Part shown: positions 37,403 to 46,447 of the stretch, in pieces
Layout: every line of letters begins with the position of its first letter
How positions within the stretch are numbered: the stretch's first letter is position 1
Source of the DNA: JAWXBR01 sp046595995
Lineage (GTDB): Bacteria; Bacteroidota; Ignavibacteria; Kapaibacteriales; Kapaibacteriaceae
Assembly: GCA_046595995.1 (NCBI GenBank)
Contig: JBKJNB010000034.1
Span: 16,378-80,377 of the forward strand
Length of the DNA stretch: 64,000 nucleotides
Reading direction: 5' to 3'
Position numbers and translations under genes: made by a program
Notes under the pieces: generated by a model
The model's database searches: none
What the model saw: only the letters and a program-made list of their open reading frames with translations
What the model was told of the DNA's origin: nothing

Positions 37403-39862
37403 CTACCCTCGCCCTCTCCTCGGCTTGCCAGTCTTCGGCGGACCCATCTTCGTTGGCTTCTTTGCGGCGGCTTTCTTTCCGGCTGGACGTGCATGGGGTT
37501 GCGCAATGTGAGCAGAAGTTGCTTTTGCTGGTGCTTCAACACTACCACCGCCACTGCGGCTGCTGTCGCCACTGCGGCTGCTGTCACCACCGCCACCGCT
37601 GCTGCTGTCACCACCGCGGCTGCCCTTCACCTTTGCATGCGTGCCGCTGCTTGAGCGCTTGGCACTCGGCCTGTCACGTCCGTCTCGACGTGGTGCATTT
37701 TCTTTCTTGTCGTCTTCGGTGGCGACGACCGGACTCAGTGCGACGTCGATCGTGCGTTTTTCGACGTTCGCTTTTACGATGCGCACTTGGACGATCGTGC
37801 CGAATTGGAAGACGCGGTGCGAGCGGCGTCCGACGAGACGGTAGCGTTTGTCGTCGAAGAAGTAGTAGTCGTCTGTGAGGTCGCGGATGTGGAGGAGGCC
37901 TTCGATCATCAACGCCTTTATCGTAACGAACACTCCAAAGGAGGTTATGCCAGAGACGATGCCTTCGAAGTCTTCGCCGATGTGCTCGCGGGCGAGCATG
38001 GTTTGTGCGAGCTTGGTTGATGCGCGCTCGGCGTCGACGCTGGCGCGTTCGGTTATTGAGGTCTGGTCGGAAAGACGAGATGCCTGCGCAAGCAAATCGC
38101 TCCATCTGCGTTGCACCGGCAGCCCCTTACTGTACTCTTTTAAGACGCGGTGTACGAAGAGGTCGGGGTAGCGACGTATGGGCGAGGTAAAGTGCGTGTA
38201 GTCGCTGAAGCCGAGGCCGTAGTGACCTACACTGTGCTCAGCATATACGGCCTTTGCCATGGAACGCAAGAGGAGTTGGTTGATCACGGGCTTCTCTGGT
38301 CTGTCATGCGCCTGGTGGATGATGGCGTTGAGCTGCATGGGCGTGAGCTTGCCACTGGGCACATCGTATCCGAGTGCGCGAATAACGGCAACTGCGTCTG
38401 CAAGACGGTCGGGTTCGGGGTCGTCGTGAATGCGATAGATAAAAGGCGGTAGCTGCTTTGTCTTCCACTCCTTCTTGAGCGTGTGTAAGTGCTCTGCAAC
38501 CGTGCGGTTTGCAGCAAGCATGCATTCTTCGACGAGTGACGTTGCGTCGGTGCGCGTTTTAACCGTTGCACCGACAATCATCTTGTTTGCGTCGAGGATG
38601 AACTTTACTTCTTGCGATTCGAAGTCGATGCCACCAGCAAGCATGCGGTTGCTGTAGAGAATGCGTCCCAGTTTGTAGAGCCCAAGCACGAGCTCTGCTT
38701 GGTCGCCCTCGCCTGATTCAATGATTTTTTGCGCTTCGTCGTAGGTGAATCGACGTTTGCTTTCGATGACTGATTCTGCGATGCGATACTTCAGGCGCTC
38801 GCCGTTCGGTGCGAATTCCATAAAGACGCTGTAGGCGAAGCGGGGCTGGTTGGGGACGAGTGAACAGAGGTTGTTCGAGAGACGCTCCGGAAGCATTGGT
38901 ACAACACCGTCTACGAGGTAGGTACTGTTGCCGCGACGTTGTGCCTCTTCGTCGATGAGCGAGCCTTCTTTTACGTAATGCGTTACGTCTGCAATGTGGA
39001 CTCCGAGCTCGATGTTGCCATTCTTTAGTGTCTTTAACGAAAGCGCATCATCGAAATCTTTAGCATCATCGGGGTCGATGGTTATAATAATCTCTTTGCG
39101 TAAATCAAGTCTGTCTTTAGGAATCTTCGAAGGGGGTGGCTCGCATGCTGCCGCTTCGGCTTCGATGTCTGCCGCAAATTCAAGGGGGAGGCCGAACTCT
39201 TTCTTGATGGCGTCGAATTCGACAGACGCTTTACCCGACTGACCGAGCACTTCGCGCACCGCGGCTTCGGGAGAAGCGTTGGCATGTTCCCATCGAAGGA
39301 ACAACGCAATGACTTTGTCGCCTGGCTTTGCGCCATGCAGATTTTTCTCGGAGATAAGAAAGTCTACATAGTACTTCGCGTCATCAGGGATGAGGTAATG
39401 GAAGCTGCCATCGTATTCGATCGTGCCACTAATCGGATGTGCAGTGCGTTCGATTACAGCGATCACTTCGCCGCGCAGTTTTTTTCCGTCACGTGCGGCG
39501 TGTGGTTGTACGAGTACAGTGTCGCCGTCGAGAGCGGTGAGAAGGTGCTGACGTTTTACATGTACGACAGGATGTTCTTTGTTGTCGGTTGCAACGGTTG
39601 CGTTGTCGTGGTAGAGTGTGATAACACCCGTGAAACCGTTGGTGTCCTGACGTTTCATAGCGTACCGGCGTCTGGTGTGACGCTGGATCTGACCTTCCTC
39701 GCTCATCTTCGTGAGCACGATGCGCAAGTCTTCGTATTCGTCCGAGTCCGAACGAATGCGCAGTTGTTTAGAGAGATCTAGGAGTTGGACTGGTGCCGGA
39801 GCGGTTTTCAGAAGATCGATGACTTCTTCACGCAGGTTGCGGACTTCTCGAATTCGTTTCAT
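37403..39862 (-). CDS. rnr: Ribonuclease R
   Basis: This 819-residue 3'-5' exoribonuclease has an N-terminal HTH-like domain (LREEVIDLLKTAPAPVQLLD), two cold-shock domains (about 70-230), and an RNB domain with the metal-binding signature ITIDPDDAKDFDDALSLK (about residue 270), then YLVDGVVPMLPERLSNNLCS and HYGLGFSDYTHFTSPIRRYP. An S1 domain follows (EGIVSGITSFGVFVTIKALM, about residue 640). The C-terminal 100 residues are low-complexity Gly/Ser repeats (GGDSSRSGDSSRSGGG) ending in a Lys/Arg-rich RNA-binding-type tail. RNase R degrades structured RNA. The Gly/Ser DNA is repetitive and may vary in length between strains. Confidence 0.96.
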   Translation of the reverse strand: MKRIREVRNLREEVIDLLKTAPAPVQLLDLSKQLRIRSDSDEYEDLRIVLTKMSEEGQIQRHTRRRYAMKRQDTNGFTGVITLYHDNATVATDNKEHPVVHVKRQHLLTALDGDTVLVQPHAARDGKKLRGEVIAVIERTAHPISGTIEYDGSFHYLIPDDAKYYVDFLISEKNLHGAKPGDKVIALFLRWEHANASPEAAVREVLGQSGKASVEFDAIKKEFGLPLEFAADIEAEAAACEPPPSKIPKDRLDLRKEIIITIDPDDAKDFDDALSLKTLKNGNIELGVHIADVTHYVKEGSLIDEEAQRRGNSTYLVDGVVPMLPERLSNNLCSLVPNQPRFAYSVFMEFAPNGERLKYRIAESVIESKRRFTYDEAQKIIESGEGDQAELVLGLYKLGRILYSNRMLAGGIDFESQEVKFILDANKMIVGATVKTRTDATSLVEECMLAANRTVAEHLHTLKKEWKTKQLPPFIYRIHDDPEPDRLADAVAVIRALGYDVPSGKLTPMQLNAIIHQAHDRPEKPVINQLLLRSMAKAVYAEHSVGHYGLGFSDYTHFTSPIRRYPDLFVHRVLKEYSKGLPVQRRWSDLLAQASRLSDQTSITERASVDAERASTKLAQTMLAREHIGEDFEGIVSGITSFGVFVTIKALMIEGLLHIRDLTDDYYFFDDKRYRLVGRRSHRVFQFGTIVQVRIVKANVEKRTIDVALSPVVATEDDKKENAPRRDGRDRPSAKRSSSGTHAKVKGSRGGDSSSGGGGDSSRSGDSSRSGGGSVEAPAKATSAHIAQPHARPAGKKAAAKKPTKMGPPKTGKPRRGRG

Positions 39863-39919
39863 AAGTCAAAAGTATGGTTTGCCGAGGACGTTGCTCTGAT
39901 GAGAGATGGGCGGAGCGTC

Positions 39920-40573
39920 CTAGCGCTGTACAAAAATATTGTCGGCCATCAGGCGCTCAAGGCGGAGCAAGTGGCCGTCGTGACGGACGCTTACATGTCC
40001 GTTGGGTTCCTCGCGGCTGACGATGACGAGTTCGGCGTTCAGGCCGATGCCGTGTTTGGTTAGAAATCGGAGCATTGTTTTGTTGTCGTCGCTTACTCGT
40101 CGTATGATTACTGTCTCGTCGACATTGGCGTCTGACAGACGCTCGTGTACCGTTGGCGGGATGCGTCCGTCCTTCGTGGGTATGGGTGAGCCATGCGGAT
40201 CATACTGTGGATCGCCTAATGCCTTTGAGATTCGGTCTTCGAAGTCTTCACTGATGTGATGCTCGAGGTTCTCTGCTTCATCGTGCACTTCGTCCCACCT
40301 GTACCCAAGAGCTTGCGCCAGATACAACTCCACAAGTCTGTGATGTCGAATAATCTCTAGCGCAACGTTCCTTCCCGCGTGTGTTAGGGTCACACCCTTG
40401 TACGACTCATACCGAACGAGCTTCATCTCGTCGAGCTTCTTAAGCATGTTCGTTACAGATGCTGGACTCACCTTCAAGTGCTGCGAGATGTCTGTAGTGG
40501 ACGCAGCCCCCTCAACAGCAATCTGAAAGATGGCCTTGATGTAGTCCTGTACGCTTCGCGAAAGTGTGCGCAT
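39920..40573 (-). CDS. mntR: DtxR/MntR-family metal-dependent repressor
   Basis: This 217-residue protein starts at ATG 40573 (MRTLSRSVQDYIKAIFQI). The winged helix carries TTDISQHLKVSPASVTNMLK, followed by the dimerisation/metal-binding domain with HHRLVELYLAQALGYRWDEV, HDEAENLEHHIS and GDPQYDPHGSPIP, and a C-terminal FeoA-like SH3 domain. The His/Glu set fits Mn or Fe sensing. It lies 61 nt downstream of the Nramp transporter in the same direction, so the pair forms an mntH-mntR operon. It probably represses mntH through the palindrome at 42553-42570 when metal is sufficient. Confidence 0.88.
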   Translation of the reverse strand: MRTLSRSVQDYIKAIFQIAVEGAASTTDISQHLKVSPASVTNMLKKLDEMKLVRYESYKGVTLTHAGRNVALEIIRHHRLVELYLAQALGYRWDEVHDEAENLEHHISEDFEDRISKALGDPQYDPHGSPIPTKDGRIPPTVHERLSDANVDETVIIRRVSDDNKTMLRFLTKHGIGLNAELVIVSREEPNGHVSVRHDGHLLRLERLMADNIFVQR

Positions 40574-40634
40574 GCACGATTGTCCGATTGATGGGATGCG
40601 AGAAAAACGTTTATGTCTACGACGTGAAAATTGT

Positions 40635-42509
40635 TCAGGAATTCGGTGGAACGATAAAGACCGGTACGCCGGCGCGATGTCGAACGCGGTCGATGGTCGC
40701 ACCGCGGAGGAAATCCTGAATTGAGCGGTGACCATGTGCAGCCATGACGAGTAGGTCGGCCTGTTCGTCTTTCACTACCGCGACGATCTCCGTAGCAGGT
40801 GATCCGTGCTGCAAATGAATCACCACGGTGCGTCCTGCCTTACGTAAGTGTGCTGCGTACTCCTCGAGTCGTGCGCGGTCGGCAGATGTTTCGGCGTCGG
40901 CCGTGGCCGGACCAAATACGCGAGCAGTCGGTGTTTCAACAACATGAATGAGCACAAGAGTTGCAGTGGTATTAAAGCCCGCCGCAGTCTGCATTGCCTG
41001 AACATCGGCCTCGCTAAAATCTACGGCAACAGCAATGCGTGTGTATGTGTGATGCACATGAAGGTCGGGTAATGTGAGTGGCTCATGTACATCGGCCACG
41101 GCAAGGGGCGCGCGGCGCAAGGGGACAAAGGTCATGTAGAGCAACAAACCCACAAGTGCAAGTGAAAAGCCAGCAACGATTGCGACGACAAAGCCAGAGA
41201 TAACACCAAGATCAATCCATCCGTTTACCTGTCTGTAGATGAGCCATACATTAAGACTCACAATCGTTAGTGCCATAACCCACGCTGTAATGCGGGTTTT
41301 TATGCCAATGGTAAACGTGCCCATGGTCTGCTTATCGCTCACGAGACGAATTAGCGGAATTACTGCAAAACCAAGCTGAAGACTCAGAATAACCTGCGAG
41401 AGAATAAGCATCTCACCGGTAGCTCCTTCACCAAACATTGATATCACGATGATGGCCGGTGTGATGGCAAGCGAGCGTGTGAGGAGTCGGCGTATCCACG
41501 GACGTAGCCGTAAACCGAGGTAACCTTCCATCACGACTTGTCCGGCGAGTGTGCCTGTTATCGTCGAGCTCTGACCCGATGCAACAAGAGCAACAGCAAA
41601 CAGAATCGGTGCGAGTGCAGTACCTAAAATTGGCGCGAGCAATCGGTGAGCGTCTTTAAGCTCGGTTACTTCATACAACGCATTGCTATGAAACGCCGCT
41701 GCAGCAAGTATGAGAATAGCTGCATTCACAAACAACGCAAGGCTTAGCGCAATTGTCGAATCGAAAAAATTGTACTTGATGGCACGCTTCAAACTCTTCT
41801 CGTCGGTACCAATGTTGCGCGTCTGCACAAGTGCCGAGTGCAAGTAGAGATTATGCGGCATCACCGTTGCGCCAATAATACCGATTGCAATGTAGAGAGC
41901 TTGTGTGTCAGGAATGCGAGGAATGAGTCCGTTTACCAACAAGCCCACATCCGGCTTCGCAAGAAACAGCTGCACAACAAACGCACCACCAATCAACACG
42001 ACAAGACACAGAATAACCGATTCAATTCTGCGAACGCCTTTGCCAATAAGCCAGAACAGCAGCACTGTATCGAGAAGTGTGATAATCATGCCATGCATGA
42101 GTGGCAATCCGAACAACAGTTGAAGTCCGATGGCCATACCGAGCACCTCAGCAAGATCCGTTGCCGCAATGGCAATCTCGGCGAGTCCGTACAGCATGTA
42201 ATTCACGGGCTTCGCAAACGCCATGCGTGACGCTTGTGCGAGATCGGCGCGACGGACGATTCCGAGGCGAGCGCAGAGCCCCTGAAGGAGCATAGCGGTA
42301 ATAGCCGACAGCACGAGAATCCAGATTAGCTGGTATCCGTAGCGGCTGCCACCAGCGATATCAGTGGCCCAGTTGCCTGGATCCATGTAGCCGACTGCAA
42401 CGAGATACGCCGGACCCATAAAGGCGAACAAACGCCTCAAAGGCCGCTTGTGCACCGTTGTGTCGATACTGCCGTGGATCTCTTCGAGTGATTTTGAAGG
42501 CTTCGTCAT
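40635..42509 (-). CDS. mntH: Nramp divalent-metal transporter fused to a universal stress (UspA) domain
   Basis: This 624-residue protein starts at ATG 42509; the alternative 42530 lies inside a repeat element. The Nramp part (about residues 20-455, 11 predicted helices) has the metal-binding signatures YMDPGNWATDIAGGSRYGYQ and GATVMPHNLYLHSALVQTRN. Residues about 480-624 are a UspA domain (YTRIAVAVDFSEADVQAM, LVLIHVVETPTARVFGP, DLLVMAAHGHRSIQDFLRGA, VPVFIVPP). Ordinary MntH has about 410-450 residues, so the Usp tail is an added soluble domain that may sense nucleotide. The transporter imports Mn2+ or Fe2+ with protons. Confidence 0.92.
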   Translation of the reverse strand: MTKPSKSLEEIHGSIDTTVHKRPLRRLFAFMGPAYLVAVGYMDPGNWATDIAGGSRYGYQLIWILVLSAITAMLLQGLCARLGIVRRADLAQASRMAFAKPVNYMLYGLAEIAIAATDLAEVLGMAIGLQLLFGLPLMHGMIITLLDTVLLFWLIGKGVRRIESVILCLVVLIGGAFVVQLFLAKPDVGLLVNGLIPRIPDTQALYIAIGIIGATVMPHNLYLHSALVQTRNIGTDEKSLKRAIKYNFFDSTIALSLALFVNAAILILAAAAFHSNALYEVTELKDAHRLLAPILGTALAPILFAVALVASGQSSTITGTLAGQVVMEGYLGLRLRPWIRRLLTRSLAITPAIIVISMFGEGATGEMLILSQVILSLQLGFAVIPLIRLVSDKQTMGTFTIGIKTRITAWVMALTIVSLNVWLIYRQVNGWIDLGVISGFVVAIVAGFSLALVGLLLYMTFVPLRRAPLAVADVHEPLTLPDLHVHHTYTRIAVAVDFSEADVQAMQTAAGFNTTATLVLIHVVETPTARVFGPATADAETSADRARLEEYAAHLRKAGRTVVIHLQHGSPATEIVAVVKDEQADLLVMAAHGHRSIQDFLRGATIDRVRHRAGVPVFIVPPNS

Positions 42510-42516
42510 ACTCTTG

Positions 42517-42540
42517 ATTCCGGGAATCATTATCTCCCGG
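42517..42540. repeat. CCGGGA-N9-TCCCGG hairpin element, single copy
   Basis: This copy is nearly identical to those at 1419-1443 and 56770-56794, with one base change in the loop. It lies between mntH and its presumed operator, so it is in the mntH leader. Confidence 0.65.
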
Positions 42541-42552
42541 CATGTTTTAATG

Positions 42553-42570
42553 ATTTAGTCAAGGCTAAAT
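42553..42570. promoter_or_regulatory. Likely MntR/DtxR box in front of mntH
   Basis: ATTTAGTCAAGGCTAAAT is an 18-bp palindrome (arms ATTTAG / CTAAAT) placed 44 bp upstream of the mntH start and 62 bp upstream of the divergent pntAA. Size and arms resemble DtxR-family sites, and the only such regulator in view is mntR. Confidence 0.6.
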
Positions 42571-42631
42571 ATATGTATTATCTCTAAATCCTCGTAGCTT
42601 CGATCATGATTCAACGAAGCGGCGCAACGCC

Positions 42632-43732
42632 ATGATAATTGGCGTTCTAAAGGAAACCGGAGCAGGGGAGCGTCGCGTGGGTCTTGTACCCGTTGCAGCT
42701 ACCGCGTTATCCGCACTCGGACACACATTGATGCTTGAGCAAGGGGCTGGCGAAGGGGCTGGCTTCGACGATGCAGCCTACACGGCAACTGGCTTTACGG
42801 TGGCCGATCGAGCAGCGGTCATTGCGCAAAGCGCAAGCATCATCGGCGTAGGTGTGCCTTCGTCATCTGACGTCGCATCACTTCGCAGCTCGCAAACGTT
42901 AGTCTCCTACATCTATCCACGTCGCAACACCGCGTTGTTATCGCAGCTTGCATCTGCGGGTGTTAATACGTTTGCAATGGATGCCATGCCGCGCATTACG
43001 CGTGCGCAAACAATGGATGTGCTGAGCTCGCAGAACAACCTAGCTGGATACAAGGCAGTGGTTGTTGGTGCCGAAACACTGGGTAAAATCTTTCCGTTGT
43101 TAATGACTGCCGCTGGCACCGTCACGCCTTCACGCGTGCTCATATACGGCGCAGGCGTTGCTGGCTTGCAAGCCATTGCAACAGCACGTCGCCTTGGCGC
43201 CGTCGTCGAAGTAACCGATATACGTCCGGAAACCAAAGAACAAGTCGAATCGCTCGGCGCGAAATTCATCAGCGTCGAAGGACTCGATCAGGTAAAGATT
43301 GAAGGGGGCTACGTTGCTGGTGTGAGCGACGAGCTCCTGGCACGTCAGACCGAAGCGGTGAATAAGTCGCTGTTCAATGCCGACCTCGTCATCCTCACAG
43401 CCCTTGTACAGGGCGGCTCAGCGCCAATTCTCATTACAGAAGAGCAAGTCTCGCGCATGAAGCGTGGCGCTGTAATCGTAGACATGGCTACGGAAGCCGG
43501 CGGCAATTGCGCACTTAGCAAACACGCACAAACGGTTCTGCACAACGGCGTGCGCATCATGGGATGTGGCAACCTCGCTGCTACCGTACCGCAGCATGCA
43601 AGCGAACTGTACAGCAAGAACATCGTGAACTTTATAAAGAGTGTTGCTACAACGGAAGGCTTCCTCTTTGACACATCAGATGAAGTGGTAGCATCGACGC
43701 TGGTTGTACATAACGGAAGTGTGAGGTCATAA
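42632..43732 (+). CDS. pntAA: NAD(P) transhydrogenase alpha subunit, part 1
   Basis: This 366-residue domain I protein binds NAD(H). Landmarks are the alanine-dehydrogenase-like N-terminus (MIIGVLKETGAGERRVGLVP), the central NAD-binding Rossmann fold (RVLIYGAGVAGLQAIATARR, VEVTDIRPETKEQVESLGAK) and MKRGAVIVDMATEAGGN. It transfers hydride between NADH and NADP+ together with PntB, driven by the proton gradient. The alpha chain is split into PntAA and PntAB as in many bacteria. The operon is pntAA-pntAB-pntB, with TAATG overlap to the next gene. Confidence 0.95.
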   Translation: MIIGVLKETGAGERRVGLVPVAATALSALGHTLMLEQGAGEGAGFDDAAYTATGFTVADRAAVIAQSASIIGVGVPSSSDVASLRSSQTLVSYIYPRRNTALLSQLASAGVNTFAMDAMPRITRAQTMDVLSSQNNLAGYKAVVVGAETLGKIFPLLMTAAGTVTPSRVLIYGAGVAGLQAIATARRLGAVVEVTDIRPETKEQVESLGAKFISVEGLDQVKIEGGYVAGVSDELLARQTEAVNKSLFNADLVILTALVQGGSAPILITEEQVSRMKRGAVIVDMATEAGGNCALSKHAQTVLHNGVRIMGCGNLAATVPQHASELYSKNIVNFIKSVATTEGFLFDTSDEVVASTLVVHNGSVRS

Positions 43733-44016
43733 TGGATGCTGAAACGCTGCAGATGATTTATCTCGTTGTGCTCATGGTGTTCCTGGGCATCGAGCTCATC
43801 GGACATGTACCGAGCGTGCTGCACACGCCATTAATGAGCGGTGCAAATGCCATTCACGGTGTTGTTGTAATCGGTTCCATCATCGTAATGGGTCAGGCCG
43901 AATCGACCTTCGCTCTTATCCTTGGCTTCCTCGCAGTAATCCTCGGCACACTCAACGTCGTTGGTGGCTTCGTTGTCACGAACCGCATGTTGGAAATGTT
44001 TAAGAAACGCTCGTAG
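43732..44016 (+). CDS. pntAB: NAD(P) transhydrogenase alpha subunit, part 2 (membrane)
   Basis: This 94-residue membrane protein has three hydrophobic helices (LQMIYLVVLMVFLGIELIGH, GANAIHGVVVIGSIIVMG, LGFLAVILGTLNVVGGFVV), the N-terminal part of the proton channel (domain II). GANAIHGVV is a family signature. It is coupled to pntAA by a one-base overlap and followed by pntB after 40 nt. Confidence 0.95.
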   Translation: MDAETLQMIYLVVLMVFLGIELIGHVPSVLHTPLMSGANAIHGVVVIGSIIVMGQAESTFALILGFLAVILGTLNVVGGFVVTNRMLEMFKKRS

Positions 44017-44056
44017 TCGATCCGAATACGCGCATGAACGAACGAGCACAACGCAC

Positions 44057-45451
44057 ATGATGCCAGACGTACTACCGATTATTTATCTGCTTGCTTCCAT
44101 CTCCTTCATTCTCGGACTGAAGATGTTGGGCTCGCCTGCGACTGCGCGTAAGGGCAACCTGTACGCTGCGGCCGGGATGTTCGTGGCCATCATAGGCACG
44201 ATAACGTTGTACAGGACAGCCGACGGCAGCCCCCTTCACAACTTGCCCCTTATCATCACCGCACTCATCGTCGGAACTACCATTGGCTGGGCGATGGCGG
44301 TGCGCGTGCAAATGACGTCGATGCCTGAGATGGTTTCGTTCTTTAATGGTATGGGCGGGGCTTGCGCTGCGCTGATATCGGTGATAGAGTACTCGCATAT
44401 GCAGGGAACACCCACGCACGGACATCTTTTTGCAGTAGTGGGTGGTCTCGTCATTGGTTCTATATCGTTCAGCGGTTCGATAATTGCATTTGGCAAGCTG
44501 AAAGAAAAAATCAAGGACGTCAGGTTCACGGGACAGCACTTCGTGAACATGTTCATGATGCTTGTAATCCTTGGCGTTTCTGTGATGCTGATAACAGGCA
44601 TGTGGTCGGGAACAGAAGCAATGCTCGCGCTTACTGCAATCGCATTAGTCTATGGTGTGATGTTCGTACTGCCCATTGGCGGGGCGGATATGCCGGTTGT
44701 GATCTCGTTACTAAACTCCTTTACTGGTGTAGCAGCGGCGTTTGGTGGTTTCCTCTACGGCAACATGGTCATGCTCATCGGTGGCATTCTTGTTGGCTCG
44801 GCGGGTACGCTCCTTACGATCGTGATGTGCAAGGCCATGAACCGTTCGCTCATGAATGTGTTGCTCGGGTCGTTTGGCGCAACAGCAACCCCGACGGCCG
44901 GTAGTACGACATTCCCGGGCACCGTCCGCGCAATTAGCGCTGGTGATGCAGGCGTGTTACTCGCATACGCTAAGCAGGTTGTAATTGTACCTGGTTACGG
45001 ACTAGCTGTGGCGCAGGCACAACATGTGTGTCATCAGCTCGAGCATGAGCTCGAGGGACGCGGCGTTGATGTGAAGTACGCAATCCATCCTGTTGCTGGG
45101 CGCATGCCCGGACACATGAACGTCTTGCTTGCCGAAGCCGATGTGCCGTACGAACAACTCGTCGAAATGGAAGAAATCAACCCCGAGTTCGAACGCACCG
45201 ACGTTGTACTCGTTATCGGAGCAAACGACGTAGTGAATCCCGCAGCAAAGACCGACCCTTCCTCGCCCATCTACGGTATGCCCATCCTCGACGTCGAAAA
45301 CGCACGTCAGGTTATCGTCCTTAAACGCTCCATGAAATCCGGCTACGCCGGCATCGAGAACGAACTCTTCTATCGTCCGAACACCACCATGCTCTTCGGC
45401 GACGCAAAGGCATCGATCACAGCGCTCATTGCGGAAGTCAAGGCGCAGTAG
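44057..45451 (+). CDS. pntB: NAD(P) transhydrogenase beta subunit
   Basis: This 464-residue protein starts at ATG 44057; the longer frame to 43961 runs into pntAB. Residues 1-270 are the membrane domain (PEMVSFFNGMGGACAALISV, ADMPVVISLLNSFTGVAAAF). The C-terminal 180 residues are the NADP-binding domain III (VVIVPGYGLAVAQAQHV, HPVAGRMPGHMNVLLAEADV, VVLVIGANDVVNPAA, MPILDVENARQVIVLKRSM). It completes the proton-translocating transhydrogenase. Confidence 0.96.
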   Translation: MMPDVLPIIYLLASISFILGLKMLGSPATARKGNLYAAAGMFVAIIGTITLYRTADGSPLHNLPLIITALIVGTTIGWAMAVRVQMTSMPEMVSFFNGMGGACAALISVIEYSHMQGTPTHGHLFAVVGGLVIGSISFSGSIIAFGKLKEKIKDVRFTGQHFVNMFMMLVILGVSVMLITGMWSGTEAMLALTAIALVYGVMFVLPIGGADMPVVISLLNSFTGVAAAFGGFLYGNMVMLIGGILVGSAGTLLTIVMCKAMNRSLMNVLLGSFGATATPTAGSTTFPGTVRAISAGDAGVLLAYAKQVVIVPGYGLAVAQAQHVCHQLEHELEGRGVDVKYAIHPVAGRMPGHMNVLLAEADVPYEQLVEMEEINPEFERTDVVLVIGANDVVNPAAKTDPSSPIYGMPILDVENARQVIVLKRSMKSGYAGIENELFYRPNTTMLFGDAKASITALIAEVKAQ

Positions 45452-45483
45452 TTTGGCGACACGCATGGATCAACATACTTTCT

Positions 45484-45573
45484 AGTCCGATCCGGCTGCT
45501 GTCGTTTCACCAAAGAGAATGTCGAGCGTCACGTTGAGCGCTTCCAATGCACGGAGGTCCTTTAAAGGGATTT
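45484..45573 (-). pseudogene. Possible remnant of an XRE/HTH antitoxin C-terminus
   Basis: Minus-strand reading gives IPLKDLRALEALNVTLDILF then GETTAAGSD and a stop, which resembles the end of an XRE-type HTH protein. No start or HTH helices precede it. It is too short to be sure. Confidence 0.3.
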
Positions 45574-45578
45574 AATTC

Positions 45579-46316
45579 GTGGATTTACCGCACGTACAGA
45601 CATTGTACCACAGTGAGCATGATCGGCGTGTCGAGTTGATTAAATCAACGATGTCGCAAGTGCCTGTGATGGCTATCCTCGTTACGGGGGCCATAGTTCT
45701 AATGGATGGGGGCAGAGCCCAATTTTCGTACGTACTCGGTCTAGTGAGTTATGCGCTCTTCGTCTTTATACTCGGATCTATGGTGGCGCAACTCATTTTC
45801 CTAAAGCGAGCATTTAACGATTTCTTGCAAGGCTTTGCATATTCATACCTTCCTTTGCTCCAATTTCAAGTTGACCGCCACCGTGCAATCGAAAGTGCGG
45901 TGACGAATTACTATGCCGGTATGGATACGTCAAAGTGGTCGCCTGGAGACCTAGGCGCACACATTGAACATGACACGAGCGACCAGTTTCGTGAATATTT
46001 GATTGCGCTATATACTCGCAGCACTCACTTGAATCAGATAACAAACGACCGCCGGAGCGCTTATCTTTATTCCAGCAGAAAGTGCCTCGTGGTCATTACC
46101 ATTGCATTGTCAAATCTTGCGATCGTAAATTTGTTGCCAAGCATAACAAAACAAACCTTTTTCCCGGAGGAAACAGCTATGTCAAAGCAGCAAGACGCGA
46201 CACCGAAACCAGCAAGTCCCATTCGCATTCCGCCAGCACCACCCGCGCCACCTCCCACGCCCGAGCAACTTCCACGATTAATTAAGGAAGGCGAGATACC
46301 AAAGGTTAAAAATTAG
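45579..46316 (+). CDS. Membrane protein of unknown function with Pro-rich tail
   Basis: This 245-residue protein starts at GTG 45579. Two hydrophobic helices are near the N-terminus (VPVMAILVTGAIVLMD, about 29-46; YVLGLVSYALFVFILGSMVA, about 51-72). A soluble helical section follows, then a third helix (LVVITIALSNLAIVNLLPSI, about 169-190) and a proline-rich tail (PASPIRIPPAPPAPPPTP). Inside the gene a strong GGAGG stands just before an in-frame ATG (about 46180), so a separate 45-residue tail peptide may be made. No family was recognised. Confidence 0.72.
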   Translation: MDLPHVQTLYHSEHDRRVELIKSTMSQVPVMAILVTGAIVLMDGGRAQFSYVLGLVSYALFVFILGSMVAQLIFLKRAFNDFLQGFAYSYLPLLQFQVDRHRAIESAVTNYYAGMDTSKWSPGDLGAHIEHDTSDQFREYLIALYTRSTHLNQITNDRRSAYLYSSRKCLVVITIALSNLAIVNLLPSITKQTFFPEETAMSKQQDATPKPASPIRIPPAPPAPPPTPEQLPRLIKEGEIPKVKN

Positions 46317-46355
46317 GACTTCAGTGCGCGCCCCTTCGTTAGGAAGCATAAAATG

Positions 46356-46388
46356 ATGCCGCCCTGACGGAGAACATCAGGGCGGCAT
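46356..46388. terminator. Bidirectional terminator between convergent genes
   Basis: A perfect 12-bp stem ATGCCGCCCTGA / TCAGGGCGGCAT with a 9-nt loop is flanked by A-rich and T-containing sequence. It lies between the convergent 45579 and 46448 genes. Confidence 0.75.
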
Positions 46389-46447
46389 GGATTATGATCG
46401 TTGAGTGACGTCGTCACGCCACACAAGTACTAGCGAGGGTTTGGCTT

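Noticed and set aside
37540..37620. Short tandem CACCACCGC/GCTGCTGTC units, at first taken for a regulatory repeat or CRISPR-like array
   Set aside because: They encode the Gly/Ser low-complexity tail of RNase R and have no spacer structure.
37453..39781. Several plus-strand frames across rnr
   Set aside because: They are shadows of RNase R, whose domains are complete on the minus strand.
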